In this document: piece by piece, positions 1 through 6,353 of the stretch | Position numbering within the stretch: position 1 is the first letter of the stretch | Layout of the letters: the number at the start of each line of letters is the position of its first letter | NCBI GenBank assembly: GCA_036510575.1 | Contig: DATCDR010000099.1 | Span: forward strand, 1-8,681 | DNA from: DATCDR01 sp036510575 | Lineage (GTDB): Bacteria; Actinomycetota; Acidimicrobiia; Acidimicrobiales; Bog-793 | Direction: 5' to 3' | Length of the DNA: 8,681 bases | Program-made: the position numbers and the translations under genes | Notes under the pieces: model-generated | What the model was told of the DNA's origin: nothing | Databases searched by the model: none | The model's input: only the letters and a program-made list of their open reading frames with translations

Positions 1-417
1 TCGATTCTGGTCGGCGCTGCGGGACGTACTCCCAAGGACCAGAGAGCGGCGGTACTGATCGCACCTCGCAGCGGACATCGCACGCGAAGAAGGTGAATCG
101 CAGCGATCCGACACGTCGAGGATCGCGCGCATGCGAGCGACACCGTGGGCGAGCGTGCTCATCCATTGTGACTGCACCTGTCGACGCGATCGTTCGCGCG
201 CACTTCCCCGGACGGCTACGCGCTCGTTGACTCACGTCCGGGCCGACAGTTCTTGCCAGAGCGATATTTGCACGAAGGGCGGGGTCACTGCACGCGGTTC
301 TTTGGTGTACGGCAACGCAGACGAGACGCCGTCGAGGAGTCTTATTCGTTCCGCAGTCCAATTGCGAAGATCTCGTTGGAAAGTTGAACGCGCTGTGTTA
401 TCTTTCCGTCTTGCAGG
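1..417. other. Region without supported gene; leader of the liv-type operon
   Basis: I find no convincing gene here. The + frame from position 1 is open only to a stop at 94-96, and its ~31 residues match no family I recognise. A 96-codon + frame (131-421) is rich in Arg, Ser and Cys, has no good ribosome binding site and looks like chance coding. A short perfect inverted repeat, ATCGC-A-GCGAT, lies at 97-107. A possible -10 box, TGTTAT (396-401), has only a poor -35 partner, TTGGAA (376-381), at a short 14-base spacing, so no promoter is called. The stretch is probably the upstream regulatory region of the transporter operon. Confidence 0.5.
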
Positions 418-486
418 GTGACCGACCGGGGGGCGTGGGTTGCGAAGTCTGAGGAACGACGTCGAGTTTTCGTATCGCAGGCGGCC

Positions 487-493
487 AGAGAGG
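487..493 (+). promoter_or_regulatory. Ribosome binding site deciding the livH start
   Basis: AGAGAGG lies 5 bases before the ATG at 499. The alternative GTG at 418, in the same frame, has only GCAGGG directly abutting it, which is too close to work well. This site is the main reason for choosing 499. Confidence 0.6.
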
Positions 494-498
494 CAGCG

Positions 499-1392
499 AT
501 GAGCCTCTTCATCGCCAGTACTGGGTTCGGAATCGTGGTCGCGTCAATCCTCATGATCGCCTCGGTCGGATTCACTTTGCAGTGGGGCGTCTCGAATGTC
601 TTAAACCTGGCATACGTAGATCTCATGATCCTGGCTGCGTATCTCGACTACTCCTTCCATCAACAGATGCACTTGACGTCGTCGCTCGCGATCGTCCTCT
701 CGGTGATCGTCGTGGCGCTGGCGTCGGTCGCATTCAATCAATTTCTCCTCCAACCGTTCGTAAAGCGCGGGATCCGATTCTTCTATCTCCTTATCATCGC
801 CTTCTCGGCTGGGACGATCCTTCAGTACGCGATTCAGGCAATCTGGGGCCCAACCTTCTTCAACATCGCCGTCGGAGGGAATTCCACCTACTCGCTCGGA
901 GGTTTGAAGCTCACGCTCTCCCAGCTCATCATCATCGGCATCGCGGTGGGTTCGATGATAGCGATCCACCTGCTGCTCACTCAGACCGACTTTGGTAGGT
1001 CCATGCGGGCGGTGGCGATCAACCCGATGCTCGCGCAGTGCTCGGGAATCCGGACGTCGTGGGTGCTCAACGCAAGTTGGTTTTTGACTGGGACTATGTG
1101 TGGGATCTCGGGGCTTGTGCTGGCGTTTAATACCGCGTCGTTCGACGTCAATACCGGCGCAGTCTTTCTTTCCGAACTGCTTGCGGCCGTCGTGCTCGGC
1201 GGTATCGGCTCCCCGTACGGCGCGATGGTGGGCTCGATCATCGTTGGCGTCGTCGCCGAGTGGGCGGCCCTTCTCATCAACCCGTTCTTCAACGTGGTCG
1301 TCGCGCTGGTGGCGCTCGTTGTCACCCTGCTCTTTCGCCCCCAGGGCCTCGTCCGATCACTCACCTCGAGCACGGGAGGAGGCACTTCGTGA
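499..1392 (+). CDS. livH: Branched-chain amino acid-type ABC transporter permease, LivH family
   Basis: Integral membrane subunit that, paired with LivM, forms the channel of a HAAT-family ABC importer in the cytoplasmic membrane. The 297-residue product matches the usual LivH length of about 290-310. It is almost wholly hydrophobic, with several membrane segments. Family marks are the loop TDFGRSMRAVAINPMLAQCSGI-like region at residues 163-184, which contacts the ATPase, the segment LLAAVVLGGIGSPYGAMVG near 228-245, and the ending FRPQGL at 279-284. The usual NFAHG-like segment after the first helices reads NLAYVDLM (36-43), so the conserved His/Gly are absent. The frame is open back to a GTG at 418 (324 residues), but that extension is polar and unlike LivH. 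Its stop overlaps the livM GTG by 4 bases. Assignment to the family is firm; the substrate is unknown. Confidence 0.9.
   Translation: MSLFIASTGFGIVVASILMIASVGFTLQWGVSNVLNLAYVDLMILAAYLDYSFHQQMHLTSSLAIVLSVIVVALASVAFNQFLLQPFVKRGIRFFYLLIIAFSAGTILQYAIQAIWGPTFFNIAVGGNSTYSLGGLKLTLSQLIIIGIAVGSMIAIHLLLTQTDFGRSMRAVAINPMLAQCSGIRTSWVLNASWFLTGTMCGISGLVLAFNTASFDVNTGAVFLSELLAAVVLGGIGSPYGAMVGSIIVGVVAEWAALLINPFFNVVVALVALVVTLLFRPQGLVRSLTSSTGGGTS
1374..1382 (+). promoter_or_regulatory. Ribosome binding site deciding the livM start
   Basis: GGGAGGAGG lies 6 bases before the GTG at 1389, inside the last codons of livH. It fixes the livM start, although the same frame is open further upstream to an ATG at 1260 within livH. 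Confidence 0.75.
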
Positions 1393-2414
1393 CGGGCTTT
1401 CTACTCACGATTGGCGTCTACTTCTTTACTGAGCTCATCTTGGTGTTATCCGCGAATCTCCAGCTCGGGCTGATGGGCATGGCGAACTTAGGGTTCGTTC
1501 TCTTCCTGGGTATGGGTGCGTACACAACCGCGATCTTCTCGATGGGCCCAGCGACGTCCGACTCGCTCCAGCACTACTTCTACGGCGCCGCGTTGCCATT
1601 CCCGATTCCGCTGTTGCTCGCCGTCGCCGTAGGTTCGCTGCTCGGCCTCGTTATGGGACTGATCGCGCTCTACCGCATGCGAGGTCACTATCTCGCGATC
1701 TTGACGCTCGCGATCTTGACGATCGTCTGGACGATCGTGGACGGCTTCCCTGGGTTCTTGGGCGGTGACAACGGCCTCGACGCGATTCCTCAGCCCCTGG
1801 CCTCGCTCACGACAACTTACGAAAGCTACCAGGTGGTCTTTCTCTGTATCGCGGCGTTCTGTTGCGTCGTGTGCTTTTGGTTCAACGAGCGATTCTTCAA
1901 ATCGCCGCTTGGACGGATGGCGAAGGCAGTCCGCGAAAATGAATCGGCCGCGACGACCCTGGGCATCAATCCGTTCAGAGTTCGGCTACTCGCGACGGTC
2001 TGCGGCTCGGGCATGGCTGCGCTCGCGGGCGGACTTCTGGCCGAGTACGTGACGGTCTGGGGGATGCAGCCTTGGTCATACGCGGAGATCTTTCCTGCGG
2101 CCGCCGCGATGATCATCGGCGGCCGGGCGAACAACTGGGGTGCGGCGCTCGGGACCTTCGCCACGTTCGTGGTGGTCGGTCAAGGGCTCGGATTCCTCCC
2201 GGGCTTTTCGAACAACCCCGAACTCAGCTACTCAATTCAATGGATCCTCTACGGTGTTGCACTCATCGGATTCCTGTGGTTCCGACCACGAGGTTTCATT
2301 CCCGAGCCAAAGCCTCGATGGAAGCGGGCACCTTCGAGCGTCATCGCTTCGCCGGGTAGCACCCCACTGAACGATCAACCAACGAGCGTGGACATGGCTC
2401 CCGCACATGAGTGA
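1389..2414 (+). CDS. livM: Branched-chain amino acid-type ABC transporter permease, LivM family
   Basis: Second membrane subunit of the importer, partner of LivH. The 341-residue product begins at a GTG whose GTGA overlaps the livH stop, a sign of translational coupling. Family landmarks in order: the hydrophobic LGLMGMANLGFVLFLGMGAYT stretch at 26-46 (the position of the usual GQxSLGH..F.GIGAY motif), RMRGHYLAILTLA at 96-108, DNGLDAIP at 127-134, the ATPase-coupling loop SPLGRMAKAVRENESAATTLGI-like region at 172-193, the segment around MIIGGRANNWGAALG at 241-255, and FRPRGFIP at 298-305. After that a polar Pro/Ser-rich tail of about 36 residues extends into the cytoplasm and looks poorly conserved. 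Its stop lies 8 bases inside livG. The family is firm; the substrate cannot be told. Confidence 0.9.
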   Translation: MTGFLLTIGVYFFTELILVLSANLQLGLMGMANLGFVLFLGMGAYTTAIFSMGPATSDSLQHYFYGAALPFPIPLLLAVAVGSLLGLVMGLIALYRMRGHYLAILTLAILTIVWTIVDGFPGFLGGDNGLDAIPQPLASLTTTYESYQVVFLCIAAFCCVVCFWFNERFFKSPLGRMAKAVRENESAATTLGINPFRVRLLATVCGSGMAALAGGLLAEYVTVWGMQPWSYAEIFPAAAAMIIGGRANNWGAALGTFATFVVVGQGLGFLPGFSNNPELSYSIQWILYGVALIGFLWFRPRGFIPEPKPRWKRAPSSVIASPGSTPLNDQPTSVDMAPAHE

Positions 2415-3162
2415 CACGATCTTGAGCTGCGATGCGGTCAGCCTCGCATTCGGGGGCGTGAAGGCGGTCGTTGAGGCCACGCTTGAGATCGAGCGGGGAA
2501 GCGTTACTGGGCTCATCGGACCGAATGGCGCAGGCAAATCGACGCTCGTCAACATCATCTCGGGCCATCTCCGCCCCGACAGCGGCAGGGCGCTCTTTAA
2601 CGGTGCCGACATCACCTCATTCCCGCCCTATCAGGTTGCTCGGACTGGGCTCATCCGTACTTTTCAGCTATCGAGTGAGTTTCCTTGGATGACGCTGCTC
2701 GAGAACATGCTCGTTGCACCGCGGCAGATCGGCACGAGTTTCGGCAAGGCCATCTTTCGGAAGCGCAGCTGGATCGACCAGGAGTATGAACTTCTAGCAA
2801 AAGCACGCGAGTATCTCAGTGAATTCGGATTGATCTCGCTCGAGCACGAGTACGCGGGCAACCTAAGCGGTGGCCAGAAGCGCCTTCTAGAAATTGCCAG
2901 AGCACTCATGGCCGATCCTCAGATGCTCATCCTGGACGAACCGATGGCAGGTGTCGCCGGCGTGCTCATCGACCGCATCGTGGACCACATCATCCAACTG
3001 GGCGGTCGAGGGTTGACCTTCTTGGTGATCGAACACGACCTCGAGGTCGTAGACCGACTGTGTGAGACGGTGTACGTAATGGCCCAAGGCAGCGTACTTT
3101 CACGCGGCACGATGGCGGAACTTCGTCAAGACGAGCGGGTACTCGAGGCTTACCTTGACTGA
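2407..3162 (+). CDS. livG: Branched-chain amino acid-type ABC transporter ATP-binding protein, LivG family
   Basis: Cytoplasmic ATPase subunit that powers the LivH/LivM channel together with LivF. The 251 residues carry a complete nucleotide-binding domain: Walker A GPNGAGKST at 38-46, Q-loop Gln87 in the family-typical RTFQ, signature LSGGQ at 153-157, Walker B MLILDEP at 173-179 with Asp177 and Glu178, and switch His210 in VIEHD. TFQ followed by a long insert before LSGGQ is characteristic of LivG rather than LivF. The D-loop region reads AGVAGV (181-186) where most relatives have AGLNP or AGVNP. The ATG overlaps the livM end by 8 bases and has no clear ribosome binding site of its own, so translation probably depends on ribosomes finishing livM. 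Confidence 0.92.
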   Translation: MSDTILSCDAVSLAFGGVKAVVEATLEIERGSVTGLIGPNGAGKSTLVNIISGHLRPDSGRALFNGADITSFPPYQVARTGLIRTFQLSSEFPWMTLLENMLVAPRQIGTSFGKAIFRKRSWIDQEYELLAKAREYLSEFGLISLEHEYAGNLSGGQKRLLEIARALMADPQMLILDEPMAGVAGVLIDRIVDHIIQLGGRGLTFLVIEHDLEVVDRLCETVYVMAQGSVLSRGTMAELRQDERVLEAYLD

Positions 3163-3928
3163 GACACTCACGCGACCGGTCGTGAAAGAGACCCACCGGT
3201 TAATCGTCGACAAGGTGACGGCCGGATATGGTCCCGTTCCGATCGTGGAGGGCGCGTCAATCTCAACGGAGTCGGGACGGCTTGTCGCGTTGATTGGTCC
3301 CAACGGCGCGGGAAAATCAACGCTGCTCAAGGCGATCATGGGCATTTTGAAGCCCACATCGGGCTCGGTCATCCTTGATGACCGACACCTCGAGGGCAAA
3401 TTACCGGAGCAAATGGTGCGCGCGGGACTCGGCTACGTGCCGCAGGTCGGCGATGTGTTCGATCACCTCACCGTCTCTGAGAACCTGATGATCGGTGGCA
3501 TTTCCAATAAGGCCATGCGTAACCAAAAGCGCGACGAACTCCTCGAGCTCTTCCCGCTGCTGGCTAGCCGGATGCGCCAACGCGCCCGGACCTTGAGCGG
3601 CGGTGAACGCAGGGTGCTCGCGATCGCGCGGGCGCTGATGAGCTCCCCTGCGGCAGTCATGATGGACGAGCCGAGCGCAGGGCTATCGCCCCGCGCGATG
3701 GCAACCGTCTGGAATCACCTGGCGTTGCTCAGAGAGCAAGGGCTCGCGCTGTTGGTAGTCGAACAGAAGGCGAAGGCGATCATGGAGATATCGGATTGGG
3801 TCTACGTACTTGTCGACGGAAAGAACGCCGTCGAGGCAAGCGGCGGCGAGATGTTGCAGAACATCCACGACCTCGGGCGCATCTTCATGGGCCAGCAAAT
3901 CAAGTTGACGAAAGACTCGGGCATTTGA
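3155..3928 (+). CDS. livF: Branched-chain amino acid-type ABC transporter ATP-binding protein, LivF family
   Basis: Second cytoplasmic ATPase of the importer, working as a heterodimer with LivG. The 257 residues show Walker A GPNGAGKST at 48-56, Q-loop Gln97 in GYVPQ, signature LSGGE at 147-151, Walker B VMMDEP with Asp171 and Glu172, and D-loop SAGLSP at 174-179. The switch-histidine position holds Gln204 in VVEQK; LivF proteins normally have VEQN here, so loss of the His is a family trait and not damage. The start is a TTG overlapping the livG end by 8 bases, with GAGG at 3145-3148 six bases upstream. An in-frame GTG near 3182 is a possible later start and would remove about nine poorly conserved residues. 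The family is firm. Confidence 0.9.
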   Translation: MTETLTRPVVKETHRLIVDKVTAGYGPVPIVEGASISTESGRLVALIGPNGAGKSTLLKAIMGILKPTSGSVILDDRHLEGKLPEQMVRAGLGYVPQVGDVFDHLTVSENLMIGGISNKAMRNQKRDELLELFPLLASRMRQRARTLSGGERRVLAIARALMSSPAAVMMDEPSAGLSPRAMATVWNHLALLREQGLALLVVEQKAKAIMEISDWVYVLVDGKNAVEASGGEMLQNIHDLGRIFMGQQIKLTKDSGI

Positions 3929-3947
3929 GGCCCGGGAAGAACGATCT

Positions 3948-3972
3948 CTGGGCGCCGATTCGGCATGCCCAG
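3948..3972 (+). promoter_or_regulatory. Intergenic stem-loop between livF and the receptor gene
   Basis: CTGGGCGCCG (3948-3957) can pair with CGGC (3961-3964) and GCCCAG (3967-3972). This gives a 10-bp stem with the triloop ATT and a 2-base AT bulge on the 3' side. No T-run follows; instead the receptor's ribosome binding site begins 9 bases later. It is therefore more likely an RNA stability or processing element than a terminator. Such structures often raise receptor expression above that of the membrane subunits. That role is inferred. Confidence 0.5.
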
Positions 3973-3980
3973 TCTGCACA

Positions 3981-3988
3981 AGGGAGGA
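3981..3988 (+). promoter_or_regulatory. Strong ribosome binding site of the receptor gene
   Basis: AGGGAGGA sits 5 bases before the ATG at 3994 and is the best Shine-Dalgarno match in the operon. It fixes the start, since the frame is open 66 codons further upstream into livF. Confidence 0.75.
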
Positions 3989-3993
3989 ACGTT

Positions 3994-5307
3994 ATGCGTC
4001 CAACAGATCGGCATCGCTTGGCGCGGGGGGAACGAGTCGCAGCAGTTGCGCTTCTACCAGCGTTGTTGTTCGCCGGCACCGCAAACGCGGCGACGTCGAG
4101 CCACGTCTTGAGGCCGAAAGCACCGTCCGGCTCGGCGGTCCTTTTCGACGTATTCAGTCCGTTCTCCGGGTCGAATGCTTTTATCGGCACTACCTTCAAC
4201 CTCCCCCCAGTCAAGATCGGCGTGGCGCTGATCAACGCGGCGGGAGGAGTCAACGGCCATCCCGCGCAGGTCATCTCGACCGACTCGGGATCGGACCCAA
4301 TTGACGCCGTGCCCGCGCTCCAGCGGATGTTCGTCCAGCATTCGGGCATCGCGGCGCTGCTGGGCCTCGACACGTCGAACGCGACAGCGCTCGCGCCGGT
4401 AATGAACTCCCACCAAGTGGTCACTATGAGCCTTGCGGGCCCGCCACAGCTCGATCACTCCAGCTACAAATATCTGTACCGTCTCGCACCGCCCGACTCA
4501 CTCGGCGGAACGGCGCTCTCGCAGTCGGCGCTGCACTTCCAGAAGAAGCGAATAGCGCTGATGTTCGACTCGAGCGGGACTGCACAGTCCGACGCGGTTT
4601 CGACTTTGAAGGAGCTGACCGCGCACGGCGCAGACGTGGTCCTGAACGAAACCGTGCCGGTTGACCAGCCTTCCTATCGGACCGAGGTTGAAAAGCTCGT
4701 GGCCTCCAAGGCGCAGATGCTCGTTACTGAGACCGACCCGCAAACTGCAGCGACCCTCTTCGCGAACATGAAGCAGCTCGGAGCGCTCGGCATACCGATC
4801 GTCGGCGGCGGCGAAAACGATGTCGCTTCGTATTTCTCGGCGGTAGCGAAGTCGGTCGGCGGTATGGCCGCAGAGTCGAAGTTCATGTATGTGGAAAACC
4901 TTGCTCCTGCGACTGCCCCCGGCCAGGCCTACTTCAACAGCCAGTACAAGAAGGATTATCCGAAGGCCGGAGCCCCGGTGCCGCCCCAGTACTCGCTCTA
5001 CGATGGGCTCAATATCGCTGCGCTAGCGATGGACGAGGCGCACTCAACAAGCCCATCGGTCTACGTGAACTACATAAAGAAGGTCACCAACAATCCAGGT
5101 GCCGTGGTGGTGACGACCTACGCCGAGGGCTACACGGACCTTAAGGCCGGTAAGAAGATCGAGTACGAAGGTGCCTCCGGCCAGCTCATTTTCAATCAGT
5201 GGAACTGGCCGCCTTCGGGTTTCGAGCTTCTCCAGCTCCAATCAAACGGCTCGCTCAAGTCCGTGTTCACGCAGACCTCAGCCTCGGTCAACAAGTACTT
5301 CAAGTAA
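3994..5307 (+). CDS. Secreted ABC transporter substrate-binding protein, Leu/Ile/Val-receptor type (Peripla_BP_6-like)
   Basis: Extracytoplasmic receptor that binds the solute and delivers it to LivH/LivM. The 437 residues begin with a signal peptide: basic start, hydrophobic stretch at about 15-28, and a likely signal peptidase I site after TANA at 29-32. Family marks in the mature part are the segment around INAAGGVNGHP at 80-90, close to the family's GGVNG motif, then GIAALLGLDTSNATALAPV near 118-136, YRLAPPDSLGG at 162-172, and SLYDGLNIAALAMDEA in the C-terminal half. It has no cysteine at all, so it cannot be a lipoprotein, unlike most receptors of Gram-positive bacteria. The length is somewhat above the usual 370-410. 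It is last in the operon, 65 bases after livF. The ligand is unknown: branched-chain amino acids by default, but amides, urea or aromatic compounds are possible. Confidence 0.88.
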   Translation: MRPTDRHRLARGERVAAVALLPALLFAGTANAATSSHVLRPKAPSGSAVLFDVFSPFSGSNAFIGTTFNLPPVKIGVALINAAGGVNGHPAQVISTDSGSDPIDAVPALQRMFVQHSGIAALLGLDTSNATALAPVMNSHQVVTMSLAGPPQLDHSSYKYLYRLAPPDSLGGTALSQSALHFQKKRIALMFDSSGTAQSDAVSTLKELTAHGADVVLNETVPVDQPSYRTEVEKLVASKAQMLVTETDPQTAATLFANMKQLGALGIPIVGGGENDVASYFSAVAKSVGGMAAESKFMYVENLAPATAPGQAYFNSQYKKDYPKAGAPVPPQYSLYDGLNIAALAMDEAHSTSPSVYVNYIKKVTNNPGAVVVTTYAEGYTDLKAGKKIEYEGASGQLIFNQWNWPPSGFELLQLQSNGSLKSVFTQTSASVNKYFK

Positions 5308-5338
5308 TCGAGAGCGCTGAGCTCGACCGGTCACGACA

Positions 5339-5352
5339 ATCGCTCGAGCGAT
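5339..5352. repeat. 14-base perfect palindrome downstream of the receptor gene
   Basis: ATCGCTCGAGCGAT is a perfect inverted repeat with no spacer, 31 bases after the receptor stop and 5 bases before the large stem-loop. It could be a protein-binding site or part of the transcript end. No function can be assigned. Confidence 0.35.
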
Positions 5353-5357
5353 CAAGT

Positions 5358-5397
5358 GCCGTCGGTTCTGATCATCCCCTAGATCGGAGCCGACGGC
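5358..5397 (+). terminator. Large stem-loop after the transporter operon, probable terminator
   Basis: Bases 5358-5373 pair with 5382-5397 over 16 consecutive positions, two of them G-U, closing an 8-base loop (ATCCCCTA). The outer arms are GCCGTCGG and CCGACGGC. It starts 51 bases after the receptor stop. The following sequence, TCCCCTTAATG, has no real T-run, so it is not a textbook intrinsic terminator. High-GC bacteria often use such stems without a T-run, and it may instead protect the mRNA 3' end. A shorter alternative hairpin, GGAGCC-GAC-GGCTCC (5386-5400), competes with its 3' arm. Confidence 0.6.
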
Positions 5398-5438
5398 TCC
5401 CCTTAATGAACCCTCTTTGCGTCAAGACCCTCTCGGAC

Positions 5439-5464
5439 CGGAACCTGTCAAGGCCTTTGAGACA
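5439..5464 (-). repeat. Candidate right inverted repeat of an IS3-type element
   Basis: Just downstream of the transposase stop on the - strand lies TGTCTCAAAGGCC followed by TTGACAGGTTCCG. Terminal repeats of actinobacterial insertion sequences of this group often look like this, as far as I recall, and they normally lie within a few tens of bases of the transposase stop, as here. No second copy is present in the window to confirm it. Confidence 0.35.
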
Positions 5465-5475
5465 GCTGGTCGGGA

Positions 5476-5682
5476 TTACTTCTGTAGATCTCCGCTCATG
5501 GCGGGGTTGTTGATCCACGCCACGGTCGGAAGCTTTGGTGGGGTTGGTCGCCGGTTGCAGAACCGTCGAGGATTGGTGGCATAGGCGGCGTCGAGGGTGC
5601 GGGCCCGCTCGGCACGGATCTCCGTCGCAGTGCCGTAGTGGACCGAGGCCGGGGTGTGCAGGCCAATCCCGGCGTGGCGCCG
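5476..5682 (-). pseudogene. Truncated IS3-type transposase, C-terminal end only
   Basis: The - strand frame ending in TAA at 5478-5476 encodes about 66 residues that look like the extreme C-terminus of an IS3-type (rve, DDE integrase core) transposase. The order is RHAGIGLHTPASVHYGTA, then an Arg/Ala-rich helix (EIRAERARTLDAAYATNP), then a proline-rich PPKLPTVAWINNPA ending. Family members carry YNHEHRH just before AGIGL; here similarity ends at about RRHAG and the preceding codons are unrelated. The frame is open back to an ATG codon at 5745, but that part is not transposase. At least 80% of the gene, including the whole catalytic domain, is missing, so it cannot be active. The break near 5680 coincides with the likely end of the neighbouring Tn554-like element. 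Confidence 0.75.
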
Positions 5683-5798
5683 CTTCTCCGGGGGTCGCGA
5701 CGTGCGCGTCCGTTGAGCGGCCTCCGTTGCCCCTGTTGGGGACACGTGTCTCGCTGCGATGACGTGAACGACAGTCGTGGTGCATGTCCTCGCGGCGA
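5683..5798. other. Probable terminal non-coding end of the Tn554-like element
   Basis: This short gap between the tnpC-like stop and the transposase break contains several small dyads. They are CCCC-TGTT-GGGG at 5730-5741, the palindrome GACACGTGTC at 5741-5750, and ACGAC-A-GTCGT at 5768-5778. Ends of elements moved by tyrosine recombinases commonly carry recombinase-binding dyads, so these are plausible but unproven sites. They could also form the transcript end of the - strand genes, although no T-run follows any of them. Confidence 0.35.
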
Positions 5799-6353
5799 TC
5801 AGTTAGTGGACCGTGACGAGTTCATTCGGGTCATCAGTTCGCGGTTCGCGAGACGCGCTGCGGCGAGCTCGTCGACCCGTTCCTCGAGTTGGATCCGAAC
5901 GTCGGCGACTGCGGCCTCGAGAGACACGATTCGCTGATGGAGCTGGTCCACGTCGTCCGGCGCGCCAAGGCCGGTCTCTTGCCAAACCTGCTCGCCCAAG
6001 TGTTCTGAGAGCCGCCGTTCAAGTTGCTGTACACGTCCGGCAAGGCGAGCGGCGCGGTGCTGAGCGGCGTGCAGATCGGACTGCAACGAGGCCCGCGAGA
6101 CCGCCGATGATCGCGGCACCGTAGCGTCAGACAATTGCGCGTCGAGGGCGTGCAGCTGGCCGAGCAGGTCGCGATGGCGATAGAGAAAGGTCCGGTCAAC
6201 ACCTGCCCGTCGGGCGATAGTGCTGACCGTGATCTCCTCTCCGGTCTCGGTCGCCTCGGCGAGGGCAGCGAGGACCCGCTCCCGGCGCCGCGTGCTGTCG
6301 GCGCGCCGGCCTTCCGTCATGGCGGCTGCACGTGTCGCCGCTGGAGTGGTCAC
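5799..6353 (-). CDS. DUF6262 / TnpC-like accessory protein of a Tn554-type element
   Basis: Small accessory protein paired with recombinases; in Tn554, TnpC affects the efficiency and orientation of insertion. From the GTG at 6353 it is 184 residues: a basic Ala/Arg-rich N-terminus to about 30, a helix-turn-helix at about 42-62 (TVSTIARRAGVDRTFLYRH), then a long charged helical part. Coiled-coil patches lie at about 90-120 (LHAAQHRAARLAGRVQQLERRL) and 135-178 (heptad-like Leu/Ile/Val between Glu and Arg). This layout matches DUF6262 proteins. The GTG start is chosen because GTGA overlaps the recombinase stop by 4 bases, and because TTPAATRAAA resembles the family's N-terminus. The ATG at 6320 (173 residues) is the alternative; neither has a clear ribosome binding site. 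Confidence 0.8.
   Translation of the reverse strand: MTTPAATRAAAMTEGRRADSTRRRERVLAALAEATETGEEITVSTIARRAGVDRTFLYRHRDLLGQLHALDAQLSDATVPRSSAVSRASLQSDLHAAQHRAARLAGRVQQLERRLSEHLGEQVWQETGLGAPDDVDQLHQRIVSLEAAVADVRIQLEERVDELAAARLANRELMTRMNSSRSTN

Noticed and set aside
1..96. Possible 3' end of an upstream gene in the + frame from position 1
   Set aside because: The 31 residues before the stop at 94-96 match nothing I recognise and are too few to judge.
131..421. 96-codon + frame in the leader region
   Set aside because: It has no recognisable domain, no good ribosome binding site, and a composition dominated by Arg, Ser and scattered Cys. It looks like a chance open frame.
418..498. Longer livH beginning at the GTG at 418
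   Set aside because: The 27 extra residues are polar and unlike LivH N-termini, and the GTG has no properly spaced ribosome binding site, whereas the ATG at 499 does.
3767..3769. Gln204 at the switch-histidine position of livF as a sign of an inactive ATPase
   Set aside because: LivF-family proteins normally carry VEQN at this place, so the absent His is a known family feature.
3905..3933. TTGACG as -35 box of a separate receptor promoter
   Set aside because: No -10-like sequence occurs at 16-18 bases; the region there is GC-rich.
3796..3993. 66-residue N-terminal extension of the receptor
   Set aside because: It lies inside livF, is strongly basic and would bury the signal peptide; the ATG at 3994 has a strong ribosome binding site and begins the signal peptide.
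5372..5785. 137-codon - strand frame overlapping the transposase remnant
   Set aside because: The recognisable transposase residues are in a different frame; this one is Arg/His/Pro-rich with no known similarity.
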